A stretch of DNA of 64,000 nucleotides from Streptomyces peucetius (GCF_025854275.1 NZ_CP107567.1:4030001-4094000); one strand, 5' to 3'; shown: positions 28,822 through 37,904, counted from the first letter of the stretch. Made by a program: numbers and translations. The notes: generated from the letters alone by a model not told the origin.

Positions 28822-28862
28822 GTCGGTCTCAGCTGACCGCACGAAAGGACTGAAGACCAGCA

Positions 28863-31466
28863 ATGGCCGACGAGAACACGACAGTGACGCCCGAAGAGGA
28901 GCCCATCGTTCCGGGCGTGGGCATGCGTGTGGAGCCCGTGGGGCTCGAGACCGAGATGCAGCGTTCGTATCTCGACTACGCGATGTCCGTCATCGTCTCG
29001 CGTGCGCTGCCCGACGTGCGGGACGGCCTCAAGCCCGTCCACCGCCGCGTGCTGTACGCGATGTACGACGGCGGATACCGGCCCGAGAAGGGCTTCTACA
29101 AGTGCGCCCGCGTCGTCGGCGACGTCATGGGCACCTACCACCCGCACGGTGACACCTCGATCTACGACGCCCTGGTCCGCCTGGCCCAGCACTGGTCGAT
29201 GCGCATGCCGCTGGTGGACTCCAACGGCAACTTCGGTTCTCCGGGCAACGACCCGGCCGCCGCCATGCGGTACACCGAGTGCAAGATGATGCCGCTGGCC
29301 ATGGAGATGCTCCGGGACATCGACGAGGAGACCGTCGACTTCCAGGACAACTACGACGGCCGCAACCAGGAGCCGACGGTCCTGCCGGCGCGCTTCCCGA
29401 ACCTGCTGATCAACGGCAGCGCCGGTATCGCCGTCGGTATGGCCACCAACATCCCGCCGCACAACCTCCGCGAGGTCGCGGCCGGCGCGCAGTGGGCGCT
29501 GGAGCACCCCGAGGCCTCGCACGAGGAGCTGCTCGAGGCGCTGATCGAGCGGATCAAGGGCCCGGACTTCCCGACCGGCGCGCTGGTGGTGGGCCGCAAG
29601 GGCATCGAGGAGGCGTACCGCACCGGTCGCGGCTCCATCACGATGCGGGCGGTCGTCGAGGTCGAGGAGATCCAGAACCGCCAGTGCCTGGTGGTCACGG
29701 AGCTGCCCTACCAGGTGAACCCGGACAACCTCGCGCAGAAGATCGCCGACCTGGTGAAGGACGGCAAGATCGGCGGCATCGCCGACGTCCGTGACGAGAC
29801 GAGTTCGCGCACCGGCCAGCGTCTGGTGATCGTGCTGAAGCGCGACGCCGTCGCCAAGGTCGTGCTGAACAACCTGTACAAGCACACCGACCTGCAGACG
29901 AACTTCGGCGCCAACATGCTGGCGCTCGTCGACGGAGTGCCGCGCACCCTGTCGCTGGACGCGTTCATCCGCCACTGGGTGACGCACCAGATCGAGGTCA
30001 TCGTCCGGCGCACCAGGTTCCGGCTGCGCAAGGCGGAGGAGCGGGCGCACATCCTGCGCGGTCTGCTCAAGGCGCTGGACGCGATCGACGAGGTCATCGC
30101 GCTGATCCGGCGCAGCGACACGGTCGACGTCGCCCGAGAGGGCCTGATGGGCCTGCTCGAGATCGACGAGATCCAGGCCAACGCCATCCTCGAGATGCAG
30201 CTGCGCCGGCTGGCCGCCCTGGAGCGCCAGAAGATCGTGCAGGAGCACGACGAACTCCAGGCGAAGATCAACGAGTACAACGCGATCCTCGCCTCGCCCG
30301 AGAAGCAGCGCGGGATCGTCAGCGAGGAACTGGCCGCGCTCGTCGAGAAGTACGGCGACGACCGGCGCTCCAAGCTGGTGCCCTTCGACGGTGACATGTC
30401 CATCGAGGACCTGATCGCCGAGGAGGACATCGTCGTCACGATCACGCGTGGCGGCTATGTGAAGCGCACGAAGACCGACGACTACCGCTCCCAGAAGCGC
30501 GGCGGCAAGGGTGTGCGCGGCACGAAGCTGAAGGAAGACGACATCGTCGACCACTTCTTCGTCTCCACCACCCACCACTGGCTGCTGTTCTTCACCAACA
30601 AGGGCCGGGTCTACCGGGCCAAGGCGTACGAGCTCCCCGACGCCGGCCGCGATGCGCGCGGTCAGCACGTCGCCAACCTGCTCGCCTTCCAGCCGGACGA
30701 GCAGATCGCCGAGATCCTGGCGATCCGCGACTACGAGGCAGTGCCGTACCTGGTCCTCGCCACCAAGGGCGGTCTGGTGAAGAAGACGCCCCTGAAGGAC
30801 TACGACTCCCCCCGTTCCGGCGGCGTCATCGCGATCAACCTCCGGGAGACGGAGAGTGGCGAGGACGACGAACTGATCGGCGCGGAGCTCGTGTCCGCAC
30901 AGGACGATCTGCTGCTCATCAGCAAGAAGGCACAGTCCATCCGCTTCACCGCGACGGACGACGCGCTGCGCCCGATGGGACGTGCGACATCCGGCGTCAA
31001 GGGGATGAGTTTCCGCGAGGGCGACGAACTGCTCTCGATGAATGTCGTCCGGCCCGGTACGTTCGTGTTCACTGCCACAGACGGCGGGTACGCGAAGCGG
31101 ACCGCTGTCGACGAGTACCGCGTCCAGGGCCGCGGCGGTCTGGGTATCAAGGCCGCCAAGATCGTGGAGGACCGTGGGTCCCTCGTCGGGGCGCTGGTGG
31201 TCGAGGAGACCGACGAGATCCTCGCCATCACCCTTGGCGGCGGTGTGATTCGTACGCGAGTCAACGAAGTCAGGGAGACGGGCCGTGACACCATGGGCGT
31301 CCAACTGATCAACCTGGGCAAGCGCGATGCCGTCGTCGGCATCGCTCGTAACGCCGAGGCCGGTCGTGAGGCCGAAGAGGTCGAAGGGACCGAGGAGGCC
31401 GACGCAGTGCCGGCCGAGGCGGCAGCCGAGGGCACACAGTCCTCGGCCGGGGAGCACGAGGAGTAG
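28863..31466 (+). CDS. gyrA: DNA gyrase subunit A
   Basis: DNA-breaking subunit of gyrase. The 867-residue product has [20 protein letters not shown], the quinolone-resistance region [18 protein letters not shown], and the active-site Tyr in [11 protein letters not shown] (Tyr about 137). A coiled-coil region and a six-bladed beta-pinwheel follow, with the GyrA box [10 protein letters not shown] (about 545). The C-terminal 45 residues are acidic ([19 protein letters not shown]). ATG start with AAAGGACTGAAG upstream. At the quinolone hot spot the residues are GDTS, the sensitive form. Confidence 0.98.
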   Translation: MADENTTVTPEEEPIVPGVGMRVEPVGLETEMQRSYLDYAMSVIVSRALPDVRDGLKPVHRRVLYAMYDGGYRPEKGFYKCARVVGDVMGTYHPHGDTSIYDALVRLAQHWSMRMPLVDSNGNFGSPGNDPAAAMRYTECKMMPLAMEMLRDIDEETVDFQDNYDGRNQEPTVLPARFPNLLINGSAGIAVGMATNIPPHNLREVAAGAQWALEHPEASHEELLEALIERIKGPDFPTGALVVGRKGIEEAYRTGRGSITMRAVVEVEEIQNRQCLVVTELPYQVNPDNLAQKIADLVKDGKIGGIADVRDETSSRTGQRLVIVLKRDAVAKVVLNNLYKHTDLQTNFGANMLALVDGVPRTLSLDAFIRHWVTHQIEVIVRRTRFRLRKAEERAHILRGLLKALDAIDEVIALIRRSDTVDVAREGLMGLLEIDEIQANAILEMQLRRLAALERQKIVQEHDELQAKINEYNAILASPEKQRGIVSEELAALVEKYGDDRRSKLVPFDGDMSIEDLIAEEDIVVTITRGGYVKRTKTDDYRSQKRGGKGVRGTKLKEDDIVDHFFVSTTHHWLLFFTNKGRVYRAKAYELPDAGRDARGQHVANLLAFQPDEQIAEILAIRDYEAVPYLVLATKGGLVKKTPLKDYDSPRSGGVIAINLRETESGEDDELIGAELVSAQDDLLLISKKAQSIRFTATDDALRPMGRATSGVKGMSFREGDELLSMNVVRPGTFVFTATDGGYAKRTAVDEYRVQGRGGLGIKAAKIVEDRGSLVGALVVEETDEILAITLGGGVIRTRVNEVRETGRDTMGVQLINLGKRDAVVGIARNAEAGREAEEVEGTEEADAVPAEAAAEGTQSSAGEHEE

Positions 31467-31469
31467 AGC

Positions 31470-32123
31470 GTGAGTGGAGCCACGGGCGCCGGATCGACCG
31501 CAGCCGGAGCGAACGGTGCCCGTGGCCCTGCCACGGACTCCCAGGGGGCCACAGTGACGGACACCCGGGGGCAGCAGCCCCCGTACCAGATGTACGGCGG
31601 CGACCAGCCTGCCCCGCAGCAGGTCGGCCAGCCGTACCACCCTCCGCAGGCGTATCCCTCGCCTGGCGGGACTCAGGGCGGACAGCAGCGGACCGGCCAG
31701 GAAGCGGGCGCGGCGGTGCGCCGGCCCCGCACAGGGGCCCGTACGACGCCGCGTACGCGCAAGGCACGGCTTCGGGTGGCCAAGGCCGACCCGTGGTCCG
31801 TGATGAAGGTCAGCTTCCTGCTGTCCATCGCGCTGGGCGTGTGCACGGTGGTCGCCGCCGCCGTGCTGTGGATGGTCATGGACGCGATGGGCGTCTTCTC
31901 GACCGTCGGCGGAACGATCAGCGAGGCGACCGGCTCGAACGAGGGCAACGGCTTCGATCTCCAGTCGTTCCTCTCGCTGCCGCGGGTGCTCATCTTCACC
32001 TCGGTCATCGCGGTGATCGATGTGGTGCTGGCCACAGCGCTGGCAACGCTCGGAGCCTTCATCTACAACCTCTCCGCCGGTTTTGTGGGCGGTGTCGAGC
32101 TCACGCTCGCCGAGGACGAGTAG
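31470..32123 (+). CDS. DUF3566 membrane protein (gyrA-linked)
   Basis: 217 residues. A Gln/Pro/Gly-rich cytoplasmic head of about 110 (QQPPYQMYGGDQPAPQQVGQ) is followed by a conserved C-terminal domain with two membrane helices (MKVSFLLSIALGVCTVVAAA and VLATALATLGAFIYNLSAGF). The KADPWSVMKVSFLLSIALG and FIYNLSAGFVGGVELTLAED motifs define DUF3566. Family members follow gyrA in most actinobacteria (Rv0007 in M. tuberculosis). GTG start three bases after the gyrA stop, so the two are probably cotranscribed. Function unknown. Confidence 0.85.
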   Translation: MSGATGAGSTAAGANGARGPATDSQGATVTDTRGQQPPYQMYGGDQPAPQQVGQPYHPPQAYPSPGGTQGGQQRTGQEAGAAVRRPRTGARTTPRTRKARLRVAKADPWSVMKVSFLLSIALGVCTVVAAAVLWMVMDAMGVFSTVGGTISEATGSNEGNGFDLQSFLSLPRVLIFTSVIAVIDVVLATALATLGAFIYNLSAGFVGGVELTLAEDE

Positions 32124-32206
32124 CGCCGCGGAGGGATCTCGAGGATTCCGATTTTGGCGCTGCACCGCGGGTGCGCTAATCTTCAGAGGTCAGCGCGCAG
32201 CGCGGA

Positions 32207-32280
32207 GGGGCTATAGCTCAGTTGGTTAGAGCGCATCCCTGATAAGGATGAGGCCACAGGTTCAAATCCTGTTAGCCCCA
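32207..32280 (+). tRNA. tRNA-Ile (anticodon GAT)
   Basis: 74-nt cloverleaf. Acceptor GGGGCTA pairs with TAGCCCC plus discriminator A. D arm GCTCAGTTGGTTAGAGC, anticodon stem CATCC/GGATG with loop CTGATAA, T arm ACAGG TTCAAAT CCTGT. CCA is not encoded. A CTAATCTTC motif upstream (TAATCT at 32177-32182) is a likely -10 element. Confidence 0.98.
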
Positions 32281-32287
32281 CAGTGAC

Positions 32288-32331
32288 GTCAGGCCCGGCC
32301 GGAGATTCTCCGGCCGGGCCTGACGCTTTTG
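32288..32331 (+). terminator. tRNA-Ile terminator
   Basis: 17-bp perfect stem (arms 32288-32304 and 32308-32324, three-base loop) followed by CGCTTTT. A canonical factor-independent terminator. Confidence 0.93.
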
Positions 32332-32459
32332 TCGGCCACCGGAGTTGGCGCGTGGCACGAGGCGGGTGCCGCTGGATGTAGGTCACCGATCGGTATCGGT
32401 CGGTGTGTATAGTCGGGCGCCAGAAGTCCTCATACGTCAAGGAAAGACGAGGTCGCGCG

Positions 32460-32594
32460 GTGAAGAAGCTCCTCCTGGTCGCACTGGCCGCCATCGGCGG
32501 GCTCCTCGTGTACCGCCAGATCCAGGCGGATCGCGCCGAGCAGGATCTGTGGACGGAGGCGACCGACTCCGTGCCCGCAGGTTCGGGTGTGTGA
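32460..32594 (+). CDS. DLW-39 family micro-protein
   Basis: 44-residue protein: a hydrophobic helix (KKLLLVALAAIGGLLVYRQI) then QADRAEQDLWTEATDSVPAG. The AEQDLWTEAT core and length mark the DLW-39 family, a conserved small actinobacterial protein found close to gyrA and tRNA-Ile. The GTG at 32460 follows GAAAGACGAGG. A TATAGT at 32408-32413 may be its -10, giving a leader of about 45 nt. A ten-base palindrome (32385-32394) lies just before it. Function unknown. Confidence 0.85.
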   Translation: MKKLLLVALAAIGGLLVYRQIQADRAEQDLWTEATDSVPAGSGV

Positions 32595-32617
32595 GACGCA
32601 GCGTTTCTTGGACATGG

Positions 32618-32643
32618 GCCCCGGTCGCGGAAGCGGCCGGGGC
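32618..32643 (+). terminator. Terminator after DLW-39 gene
   Basis: 11-bp stem (arms 32618-32628 and 32633-32643, one G-U pair) with a four-base loop, 23 nt after the stop codon. Confidence 0.7.
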
Positions 32644-32686
32644 TCTGTGCTGTCCAGGGGCAGGGCTGTGTTCGCTTCAGTGAATC

Positions 32687-32706
32687 ATTTGCTTGCTGAA
32701 GCAAAT
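32687..32706. promoter_or_regulatory. AT-rich inverted repeat, candidate operator
   Basis: ATTTGCTT-GCTG-AAGCAAAT: a perfect 8-bp inverted repeat with a four-base spacer, unusually AT-rich for this genome. It lies about 160 nt upstream of the exported-protein gene. A further CGCTTCAGTGAA just upstream (32673-32684) is a partial copy. It looks like a dimeric-repressor site; the regulator is unknown. Confidence 0.45.
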
Positions 32707-32867
32707 ATCCCAGGGGTTCGGTGCGCGCCGCTGAAGGGGGGCAGCGTCGCGTGGCGGACAAGGAGGGCGATTCGCCCGCGCGCGCAGACAGCGGTGGGGC
32801 GGCCGGGGCAGGATGGCACAGGGCCCTCCGGCTACCCGGCGGACTCGTCGACCACAAGGAGAAGCGC

Positions 32868-34292
32868 GTGAAGAGGCAGCGCGGCAGGGGCCGGGTGGCG
32901 CTGGCCGCAGTGGCGGCGGCGTGCGCGGTGGCCACGCTGCCGGGGCAGTCGTGGGCGGCCGGCGAGCCCAGTCCGTACGTCTTCGACAGTGAGGCGAAGC
33001 CGGTACAGGGCACCCCGGTCAACATCAACGGCCCGGAGCTGACAGCCGGTTCGGTGTACAGGGATGCCATCGAGCCGGGTGAGAAGCGCTACTACCGCAT
33101 CGACCTGGACGACAAGTCCAACGCCTATGTGTCCGCCGTGGCCGTCCCCAAGCTGGGGACGACGGTCGGTTACCCGGACAAGCTCGAGGTGGGCATCGAG
33201 GACAACTCGGGGTCGGAGTGCAGTGGCGGCGAGGCCGAGTTCGGTTCCGCGTCCTATGCCCGGCCGGTGGCCGACTACGCGAGTCGGCGGATCGAGAAGG
33301 ACGACAGCACGTGCCAGCAGGCGGGTGCGTACTACGTCGTGCTGGAGCGGTCCGGCGACGACAAGTCCACGCCCGAGCCCTGGGACGTGGAGCTCCGTTT
33401 CGCCGTCGAGCCGGGGCTGAAGACGGCCGGACCCACGGAGGCTCCCGAGGACTGGCCCTCAGCCTCGCCGCCGGCGCCCGCCGGGGGGTCGCAGAAGCGT
33501 CACGGCGGCACCAGCTTCCACGACTCCACGGGCCTCGGCCAGGGGGAGTGGCAGGACAGCATCAAGCCCGGCGAGACGCTCTTCTACCGGGTGCCGGTCG
33601 ACTGGGGGCAGCAGCTCTTCGTCGGAGCCGACCTCGCCAACAGCCCGAACGCCGAGGGGGCGAAGAGCGTCAGCAACGCCGTGGTGCTCGCGCTCCACAA
33701 CCCGGCGAGGGGCTTCGTCGCCGACGAGTCGAGCATGTACTACGACGGCAAGCAGAAGACGGTCTCGCTGGACCCGCTGCCGCCCGTGGTGTACGAGAAC
33801 CGCTACGACTCCGACAACTCGACGTCCGCGATGAGGTTCGCCGGCTGGTACTACCTCTCCGTCACGCTGAACCCGGAGATCGCTGAGGAGTACGGCAAGA
33901 GCGCGGTACCGCTGACGCTGCGGGTGAACGTCAAGGGCGAGCCGCAGGCGGCCCCCGCCTACGCCGGCCCGGCCGGCGACTTCACGGTCACCGAGGACGA
34001 CCGGGAAGCGGCGGAGAGCGGCGAGAAGGCCGAGGCGGCGGCGACGAGCGACACGATGATGGTCGTCGCCGTCGGGGGGATCGGCACGGGGACGATCCTC
34101 GTGCTCGGGCTCGGTGTCTGGACGCTGCTCGCCCGGCGCGGTACGCCGCAGAACGCGGAACCGGCATCCTTCTCCGTGCCGGGACAGGCCGGCCCGCAGG
34201 GCCCGTCGGGACAGGACGCTGCTCAGGTGTACGGGCAGGGATACGGCCAGGGTTACGGGTACGGGCAGCACCGGCCCCCGCAGGGGCAGTAA
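32868..34292 (+). CDS. Exported membrane-anchored protein, Ser/Thr/Gly-rich, unknown
   Basis: 474 residues: signal peptide (VALAAVAAACAVATLPGQSW, cut near AAGEP), then a large extracytoplasmic region with two similar-looking halves. Each half carries a G(E/D)xxxYRxxxD/P-type phrase (EPGEKRYYRIDLD near 75, KPGETLFYRVPVDWGQQLF near 240). This recalls pre-peptidase C-terminal-like or other beta domains. One C-terminal helix (MMVVAVGGIGTGTILVLGLG) and a Tyr/Gly/Gln cytoplasmic tail follow. The GTG at 32868 has AAGGAGAA upstream; an open frame begins earlier at 32721 but lacks a ribosome site. Found near gyrA in other Streptomyces. Function not recognised. Confidence 0.8.
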   Translation: MKRQRGRGRVALAAVAAACAVATLPGQSWAAGEPSPYVFDSEAKPVQGTPVNINGPELTAGSVYRDAIEPGEKRYYRIDLDDKSNAYVSAVAVPKLGTTVGYPDKLEVGIEDNSGSECSGGEAEFGSASYARPVADYASRRIEKDDSTCQQAGAYYVVLERSGDDKSTPEPWDVELRFAVEPGLKTAGPTEAPEDWPSASPPAPAGGSQKRHGGTSFHDSTGLGQGEWQDSIKPGETLFYRVPVDWGQQLFVGADLANSPNAEGAKSVSNAVVLALHNPARGFVADESSMYYDGKQKTVSLDPLPPVVYENRYDSDNSTSAMRFAGWYYLSVTLNPEIAEEYGKSAVPLTLRVNVKGEPQAAPAYAGPAGDFTVTEDDREAAESGEKAEAAATSDTMMVVAVGGIGTGTILVLGLGVWTLLARRGTPQNAEPASFSVPGQAGPQGPSGQDAAQVYGQGYGQGYGYGQHRPPQGQ

Positions 34293-34320
34293 CGGCCGAG
34301 CCGTAGGGATGTGGGCGGGC

Positions 34321-35664
34321 TCAGACCCGGGTCAGCGCCCAGATCCCCACCGCGAAGCACAGAACAGCGACGAGCAGTACCGGGACCGCGACCTTCGGGG
34401 GCGGTCCCGGCCGCTTTGCGGCGCCCGGCCGTGGAACCTGAGGGCTCTGAGCGGTGTACGTATGAGTGGAAGGCCCGCCGAACGGAGGCGGAGCCTGCTG
34501 GATCTGCTGGGTCTGCAGGGGGGAGACCACATGCGCGGCGACAGGAGCGGTGGCGGGAGCGGCAGGGGCGACCTGAGCCGGGCTCGGTGCGGAGTCGCCC
34601 ACGACCGGCATGGCGGCCGGCGGCTGGGCCTGAGGCTGGGGCTGCGGATGAGGCTGGGCACTGTGCGGCGGCCGGGTGGGCGGCTGCTGAGGTGGTGGGG
34701 CCAGGTGGAAGCTGCCTGTCTCCGACGGGGGAGCGGTCTGCTGCACCGGTGCGGCGGCCTGGCCGGGAGTCGGCTGCGAGGCGGCTTCCGGCCCGTTCGG
34801 GCCGAAGCCCGCGGGAAGCGGACCGAGTTGGTCGAAGACCTCGACGGGCTCCTCGCCCGGCGCCGGCTCGGGAAGCAGCTCCAGGGCCGTCGTGAGGGTT
34901 TTACGCGCCCCTGTGGCGCTGCGGAACCGCGCCTGCGGGTCCGGCTGCAGCAGCCCCGCGATCACCTGCCAGAGCGGCTCCGGAATTCCCTGGGGGGCGC
35001 TCGGTGTGCCGTGCTCGGCGAAGTGCTCGACCAGGGCCTGCGAGTCCGGCTTCCTGCCCTGCAGCAGATACAGGGCGACCAGGCCCACCGCGAACAGGTC
35101 CGCGGTGAAGTCCGGCTCGGCGCCCAGCATCTGCTCCGGCGCGAAGTAACCGGGCGTACCCACCACATAGTTGGTCTCGGTCAGCCGGGGCTCACCCTTG
35201 CGCATGGAGATCCCGAAGTCGGAGACGCGCAGGTGTGGCCGCCCCTTCCCCGTCGCCTCCATCAGGATGTTGGCCGGCTTGATGTCGCGGTGCACGACCC
35301 CCTCCGCGTGCACCGCCGCGAGTCCGGACAGCAGCTGATCGAGCAAGGTGCACACGAACCGCACCGGCAGCGGCCCGTAGTCACCGATGACATGAGCCAG
35401 GGAGCCGCCGCTCACCAAGTCCATGGTGAACAGCACCTTGTCGTCGTCCGCGGCCCAACTGGCCGGAGCGAGGACATGGGGATGATCGATCCGGAGCGCC
35501 TGCTCCCGTACGAAACGGAGCAGGGTGTGCGCATCGCTCTGCTGCAGCACCTTCGCCGCCACGTACCGGCGACGGCGGTGGTCCCAGGCACGCCACACCG
35601 CGCCGACGCCACCGCGTCCGATCGGGTCGATCAGCTCGTACCGACCAGCGAAGACCTCACCCAT
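34321..35664 (-). CDS. Membrane Ser/Thr protein kinase
   Basis: 447-residue Hanks-type kinase. The catalytic domain occupies about 1-265: glycine loop IGRGGVGAVWRAWD, Lys in YVAAKVLQQ, HRDIKPANIL, DFGIS, and GTPGYFAPEQ. All key residues are present, so it should be active. A Pro/Gln/Ala-rich linker of about 150 residues leads to one C-terminal helix (VAVPVLLVAVLCFAVGIWAL), with only TRV outside. So unlike PknB it has no extracellular sensor. It lies 50 nt downstream of a helix-turn-helix gene on the same strand, possibly one transcript. Substrates unknown. Confidence 0.92.
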   Translation of the reverse strand: MGEVFAGRYELIDPIGRGGVGAVWRAWDHRRRRYVAAKVLQQSDAHTLLRFVREQALRIDHPHVLAPASWAADDDKVLFTMDLVSGGSLAHVIGDYGPLPVRFVCTLLDQLLSGLAAVHAEGVVHRDIKPANILMEATGKGRPHLRVSDFGISMRKGEPRLTETNYVVGTPGYFAPEQMLGAEPDFTADLFAVGLVALYLLQGRKPDSQALVEHFAEHGTPSAPQGIPEPLWQVIAGLLQPDPQARFRSATGARKTLTTALELLPEPAPGEEPVEVFDQLGPLPAGFGPNGPEAASQPTPGQAAAPVQQTAPPSETGSFHLAPPPQQPPTRPPHSAQPHPQPQPQAQPPAAMPVVGDSAPSPAQVAPAAPATAPVAAHVVSPLQTQQIQQAPPPFGGPSTHTYTAQSPQVPRPGAAKRPGPPPKVAVPVLLVAVLCFAVGIWALTRV

Positions 35665-35714
35665 TGTGCTGCGCCAGCTCCCCGGTTCCTCGTGGTGGCG
35701 ACCAACCGCCTCGT

Positions 35715-36263
35715 TCAGCTCTGGTGCGACTCGAAGTGGGAGACCGCGTCGGCGGTACGCCCTGCGCCGTACACCCGGAGGAACTCTGCCAGCTCCGGAT
35801 GGGTCGGGGCGAGGGAGTCCGCCGCGTCGATGATGTCTCCGGCCGCCGCGACCGAACGGAGGAGGGACTGGATCTCACGCACCACGCGGCGGACCGTCGG
35901 CCCTCCCGAGGTGCCGGACGACTGGTTGGTGGCGGTGAGGACGGAGCCTCCCTGGGACTTCTTGATCTCGTCCATCCGGGCAGTCGCCTCCACGGCGCTC
36001 ACGCTGCCGTCTGCCACCTGGCCGGCCAATTCCTGCAGCGCCTGGACGCGTTGGACCACCGCGGGATTGCCGATCTTGGCGCGCTGACCGCTCATCAGCT
36101 GGGACAGCATGGGGGCGGAGAGCCCGAGGACACCTGCCAGCCGGGCCTGATTGAGCCCCAGGTCGTCGATGAGGCGACGGAAGAGAGCGCCGAGCGGCTC
36201 CCCGTACCAGCTGCGCTGCAGTTCTCTGGCTCTTGCGGTCGTCTCCTGCTGCGCTGCGTCCAT
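35715..36263 (-). CDS. Helix-turn-helix DNA-binding protein upstream of kinase gene
   Basis: 182 residues. The N-terminal third contains an XRE/Cro-like helix-turn-helix (RRLIDDLGLNQARLAGVLGL, then SAPMLSQLMSGQRAKIGNP, about 30-65). A helical middle (VVQRVQALQELAGQVADGS) and a C-terminal region with helices follow (REIQSLLRSVAAAGDIIDA). The ATG at 36263 follows GGGGAG by six bases; a longer frame upstream lacks support. The gene precedes a membrane kinase gene in the same direction. A regulator modified by that kinase is an attractive but untested idea. Confidence 0.8.
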   Translation of the reverse strand: MDAAQQETTARARELQRSWYGEPLGALFRRLIDDLGLNQARLAGVLGLSAPMLSQLMSGQRAKIGNPAVVQRVQALQELAGQVADGSVSAVEATARMDEIKKSQGGSVLTATNQSSGTSGGPTVRRVVREIQSLLRSVAAAGDIIDAADSLAPTHPELAEFLRVYGAGRTADAVSHFESHQS

Positions 36264-36454
36264 GAGCGTCTCCCCATCGCTTCCCCAAGCGGCTTCGCTG
36301 TCGCGAACCTTGTGGTGCATCTTACGGAGCGTGGTCGGTGACGGGGAGTCCCGGCCGGAAGCCCAATGTTTTTGCAGGATCATGGGGGTGACCCGGTACT
36401 CTGGTCCACGGCGGTTGCCGGGGCGTTGCTCTCCTCGGGTGTTCCGCTGTTTCC

Positions 36455-36527
36455 GGGGCCTTAGCTCAGTTGGTAGAGCGCTGTCTTTGCATGGCAGATG
36501 TCAGGGGTTCGACTCCCCTAGGCTCCA
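36455..36527 (+). tRNA. tRNA-Ala (anticodon TGC)
   Basis: 73-nt cloverleaf with acceptor GGGGCCT/AGGCTCC. It includes the G3-U70 pair that marks alanine tRNAs, and discriminator A. D arm GCTCAGTTGGTAGAGC, anticodon stem CTGTC/GGCAG with loop TTTGCAT, T arm AGGGG TTCGACT CCCCT. CCA is not encoded. Confidence 0.98.
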
Positions 36528-36532
36528 CATCA

Positions 36533-36578
36533 GAAGAGGTCCCCCACCGGGAAGCCGGTCGGGGGGCCTCTTCGTTTT
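36533..36578 (+). terminator. tRNA-Ala terminator
   Basis: GC-rich inverted repeat with outer arms GAAGAGG and CCTCTTC, a C-run pairing with a G-run and an inner ACCGG/CCGGT, followed by CGTTTT. One bulged base. Confidence 0.85.
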
Positions 36579-36970
36579 GCACGGCCGGGCCCTCGTCGCC
36601 CCCTAGCGGCGTGCAGCGGATCTGTCGAATCGGCCACCGGCGCTGCCGCCTGTCTCCGGCGTTGCGCCATGGAGGCGCTTCGGTTCGCTGCCGAGCCGGC
36701 GACCAGGCCGGGCCGGGGTCCGTAAATGCCGGCCACCACGGGCCGCTTTCCTGCCCTGACCTGCGCGATCGCCGAAGTGTACGGAGAACGGTGAGGCCCT
36801 GGACGCGCTGCGGCAGGCCCGCAACTCGGGGCTCCGGCACGGCGGGCTGGACCATCCGGGTGGTGTTCATCAGAAGAACTGCGCAGCGGCGGCGTCGCTC
36901 CCCCACTTCTCGGGATGCGTACAGATCATGAGGAAGGTATGTAAAACGCTCAACCCGAAAGCGAGGGGTC
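36579..36970. other. Intergenic stretch without supported gene
   Basis: About 390 bases between the tRNA-Ala terminator and the DUF6344 gene. No reading frame here has a ribosome site with Streptomyces-like codon use. The last 45 bases (ATGAGGAAGGTATGTAAAAC...) are less GC-rich and probably hold the promoter of the next gene. I see no repeat or integrase remnant. Confidence 0.5.
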
Positions 36971-37849
36971 ATGGCCGCCTGCAAGGTCAGGAATCTGTGG
37001 GACGCGTTCATCACGGCGTTCTTTGCTCTGCTTGCCTCGGTGGGGCTCACCACCACCACCACCGGCGCCGCTGCCGCAGCGGCTCAGCCCGTCGCGCAGT
37101 CGGCGGACGAACCGGCCGACACCATCCGCCCCCAGGCGCGGCGCGCGACCGTGCCGGCCCAGAGCAGGCGAACGGCCACCCGGCCGGCGCCGACAGCACG
37201 GGAGCGGTCACTGCCACCGACGATGAAGCAGCGCATCAGCGCCGAGGCACACGGCTCGTCGCCCTCCGTGCGACACCTGCCCGCTGTCGACACGAGCGGC
37301 GCCGATCTGGCCAGGAGCCTCGCAGCGACTCTGGGCGCGGCCGCTTCCGCCGGTACGCCGTCGGCCTCCGCCGCTGATCCAGCCGTCACCGAGTCTGCTC
37401 GGACGGCCGAGCCTGCTGCGCCCGCCGCCTCGGCCGGATCTGCCGGATCTGCAGCGTCTGCCACTCCCGCCACCTCTGCGGCCCCTCCCGCGTCTGCCAC
37501 CCCCTCCGCAGGAACGGTGGACGGCGGTTCCGGCGGGGGCTCGTCGGCCGGTGGTCCGGCTGCCGCGGCCGACGCGACCGGTTCACCGTCGGCCGTGCCC
37601 GCTGCCGAAGCTCCGGCAACCGACCCGGCCCACTCGCCGGCGGCGGGCGCCGCGGTCGTCACGGGTTCGGACGCGGCCCCGGCCGACGCTGCCGCCGAGG
37701 ACTCGACGGCCGCGGGTTCCGGCGTCGTCGTTCCGGCCGACTTCCGGGCCGCGCAGGCCGCTCGCAGCGCGCACGACGCGCGCATCGCGGAGGAGATCCG
37801 CGCCGAGCAGGAGATCCGCGCCGCGCTCACCGCGCTCGTCGCAGCATGA
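36971..37849 (+). CDS. DUF6344-type Ala/Pro/Ser-rich exported protein
   Basis: 292 residues: a short basic start and hydrophobic helix (LWDAFITAFFALLASVGLTT, signal or anchor). A conserved patch follows (ERSLPPTMKQRISAEAHGSS, then PSVRHLP, about 75-100). A long Ala/Ser/Pro/Thr-rich low-complexity region (110-250) and a charged C-terminal helix (ARSAHDARIAEEIRAEQEIR) end the protein. The SLPPTMKQRI-AEAHG patch recalls the DUF6344 family of Streptomyces. Low complexity makes the middle uninformative. The start is ATG 36971. It is convergent with the DUF5324 gene across a hairpin. Confidence 0.72.
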   Translation: MAACKVRNLWDAFITAFFALLASVGLTTTTTGAAAAAAQPVAQSADEPADTIRPQARRATVPAQSRRTATRPAPTARERSLPPTMKQRISAEAHGSSPSVRHLPAVDTSGADLARSLAATLGAAASAGTPSASAADPAVTESARTAEPAAPAASAGSAGSAASATPATSAAPPASATPSAGTVDGGSGGGSSAGGPAAAADATGSPSAVPAAEAPATDPAHSPAAGAAVVTGSDAAPADAAAEDSTAAGSGVVVPADFRAAQAARSAHDARIAEEIRAEQEIRAALTALVAA

Positions 37850-37880
37850 GGCGCCGGGAGCCTTCTCCACTCCCGGCGCC
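37850..37880. terminator. Hairpin between convergent genes
   Basis: Perfect 11-bp stem (GGCGCCGGGAG/CTCCCGGCGCC) with a nine-base loop, starting right after the upstream stop codon and 25 nt from the end of the DUF5324 gene. Probably serves both. Confidence 0.78.
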
Positions 37881-37904
37881 CGAAGTCCGAAGGACCGCGG
37901 ACCG

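Noticed and set aside
36466..37062. Minus-strand open frame ending in EPLTSAMQRQRSTN
   Set aside because: The C-terminal phrase is the antisense of tRNA-Ala, a known false-gene pattern; the rest lacks coding character and a ribosome site.
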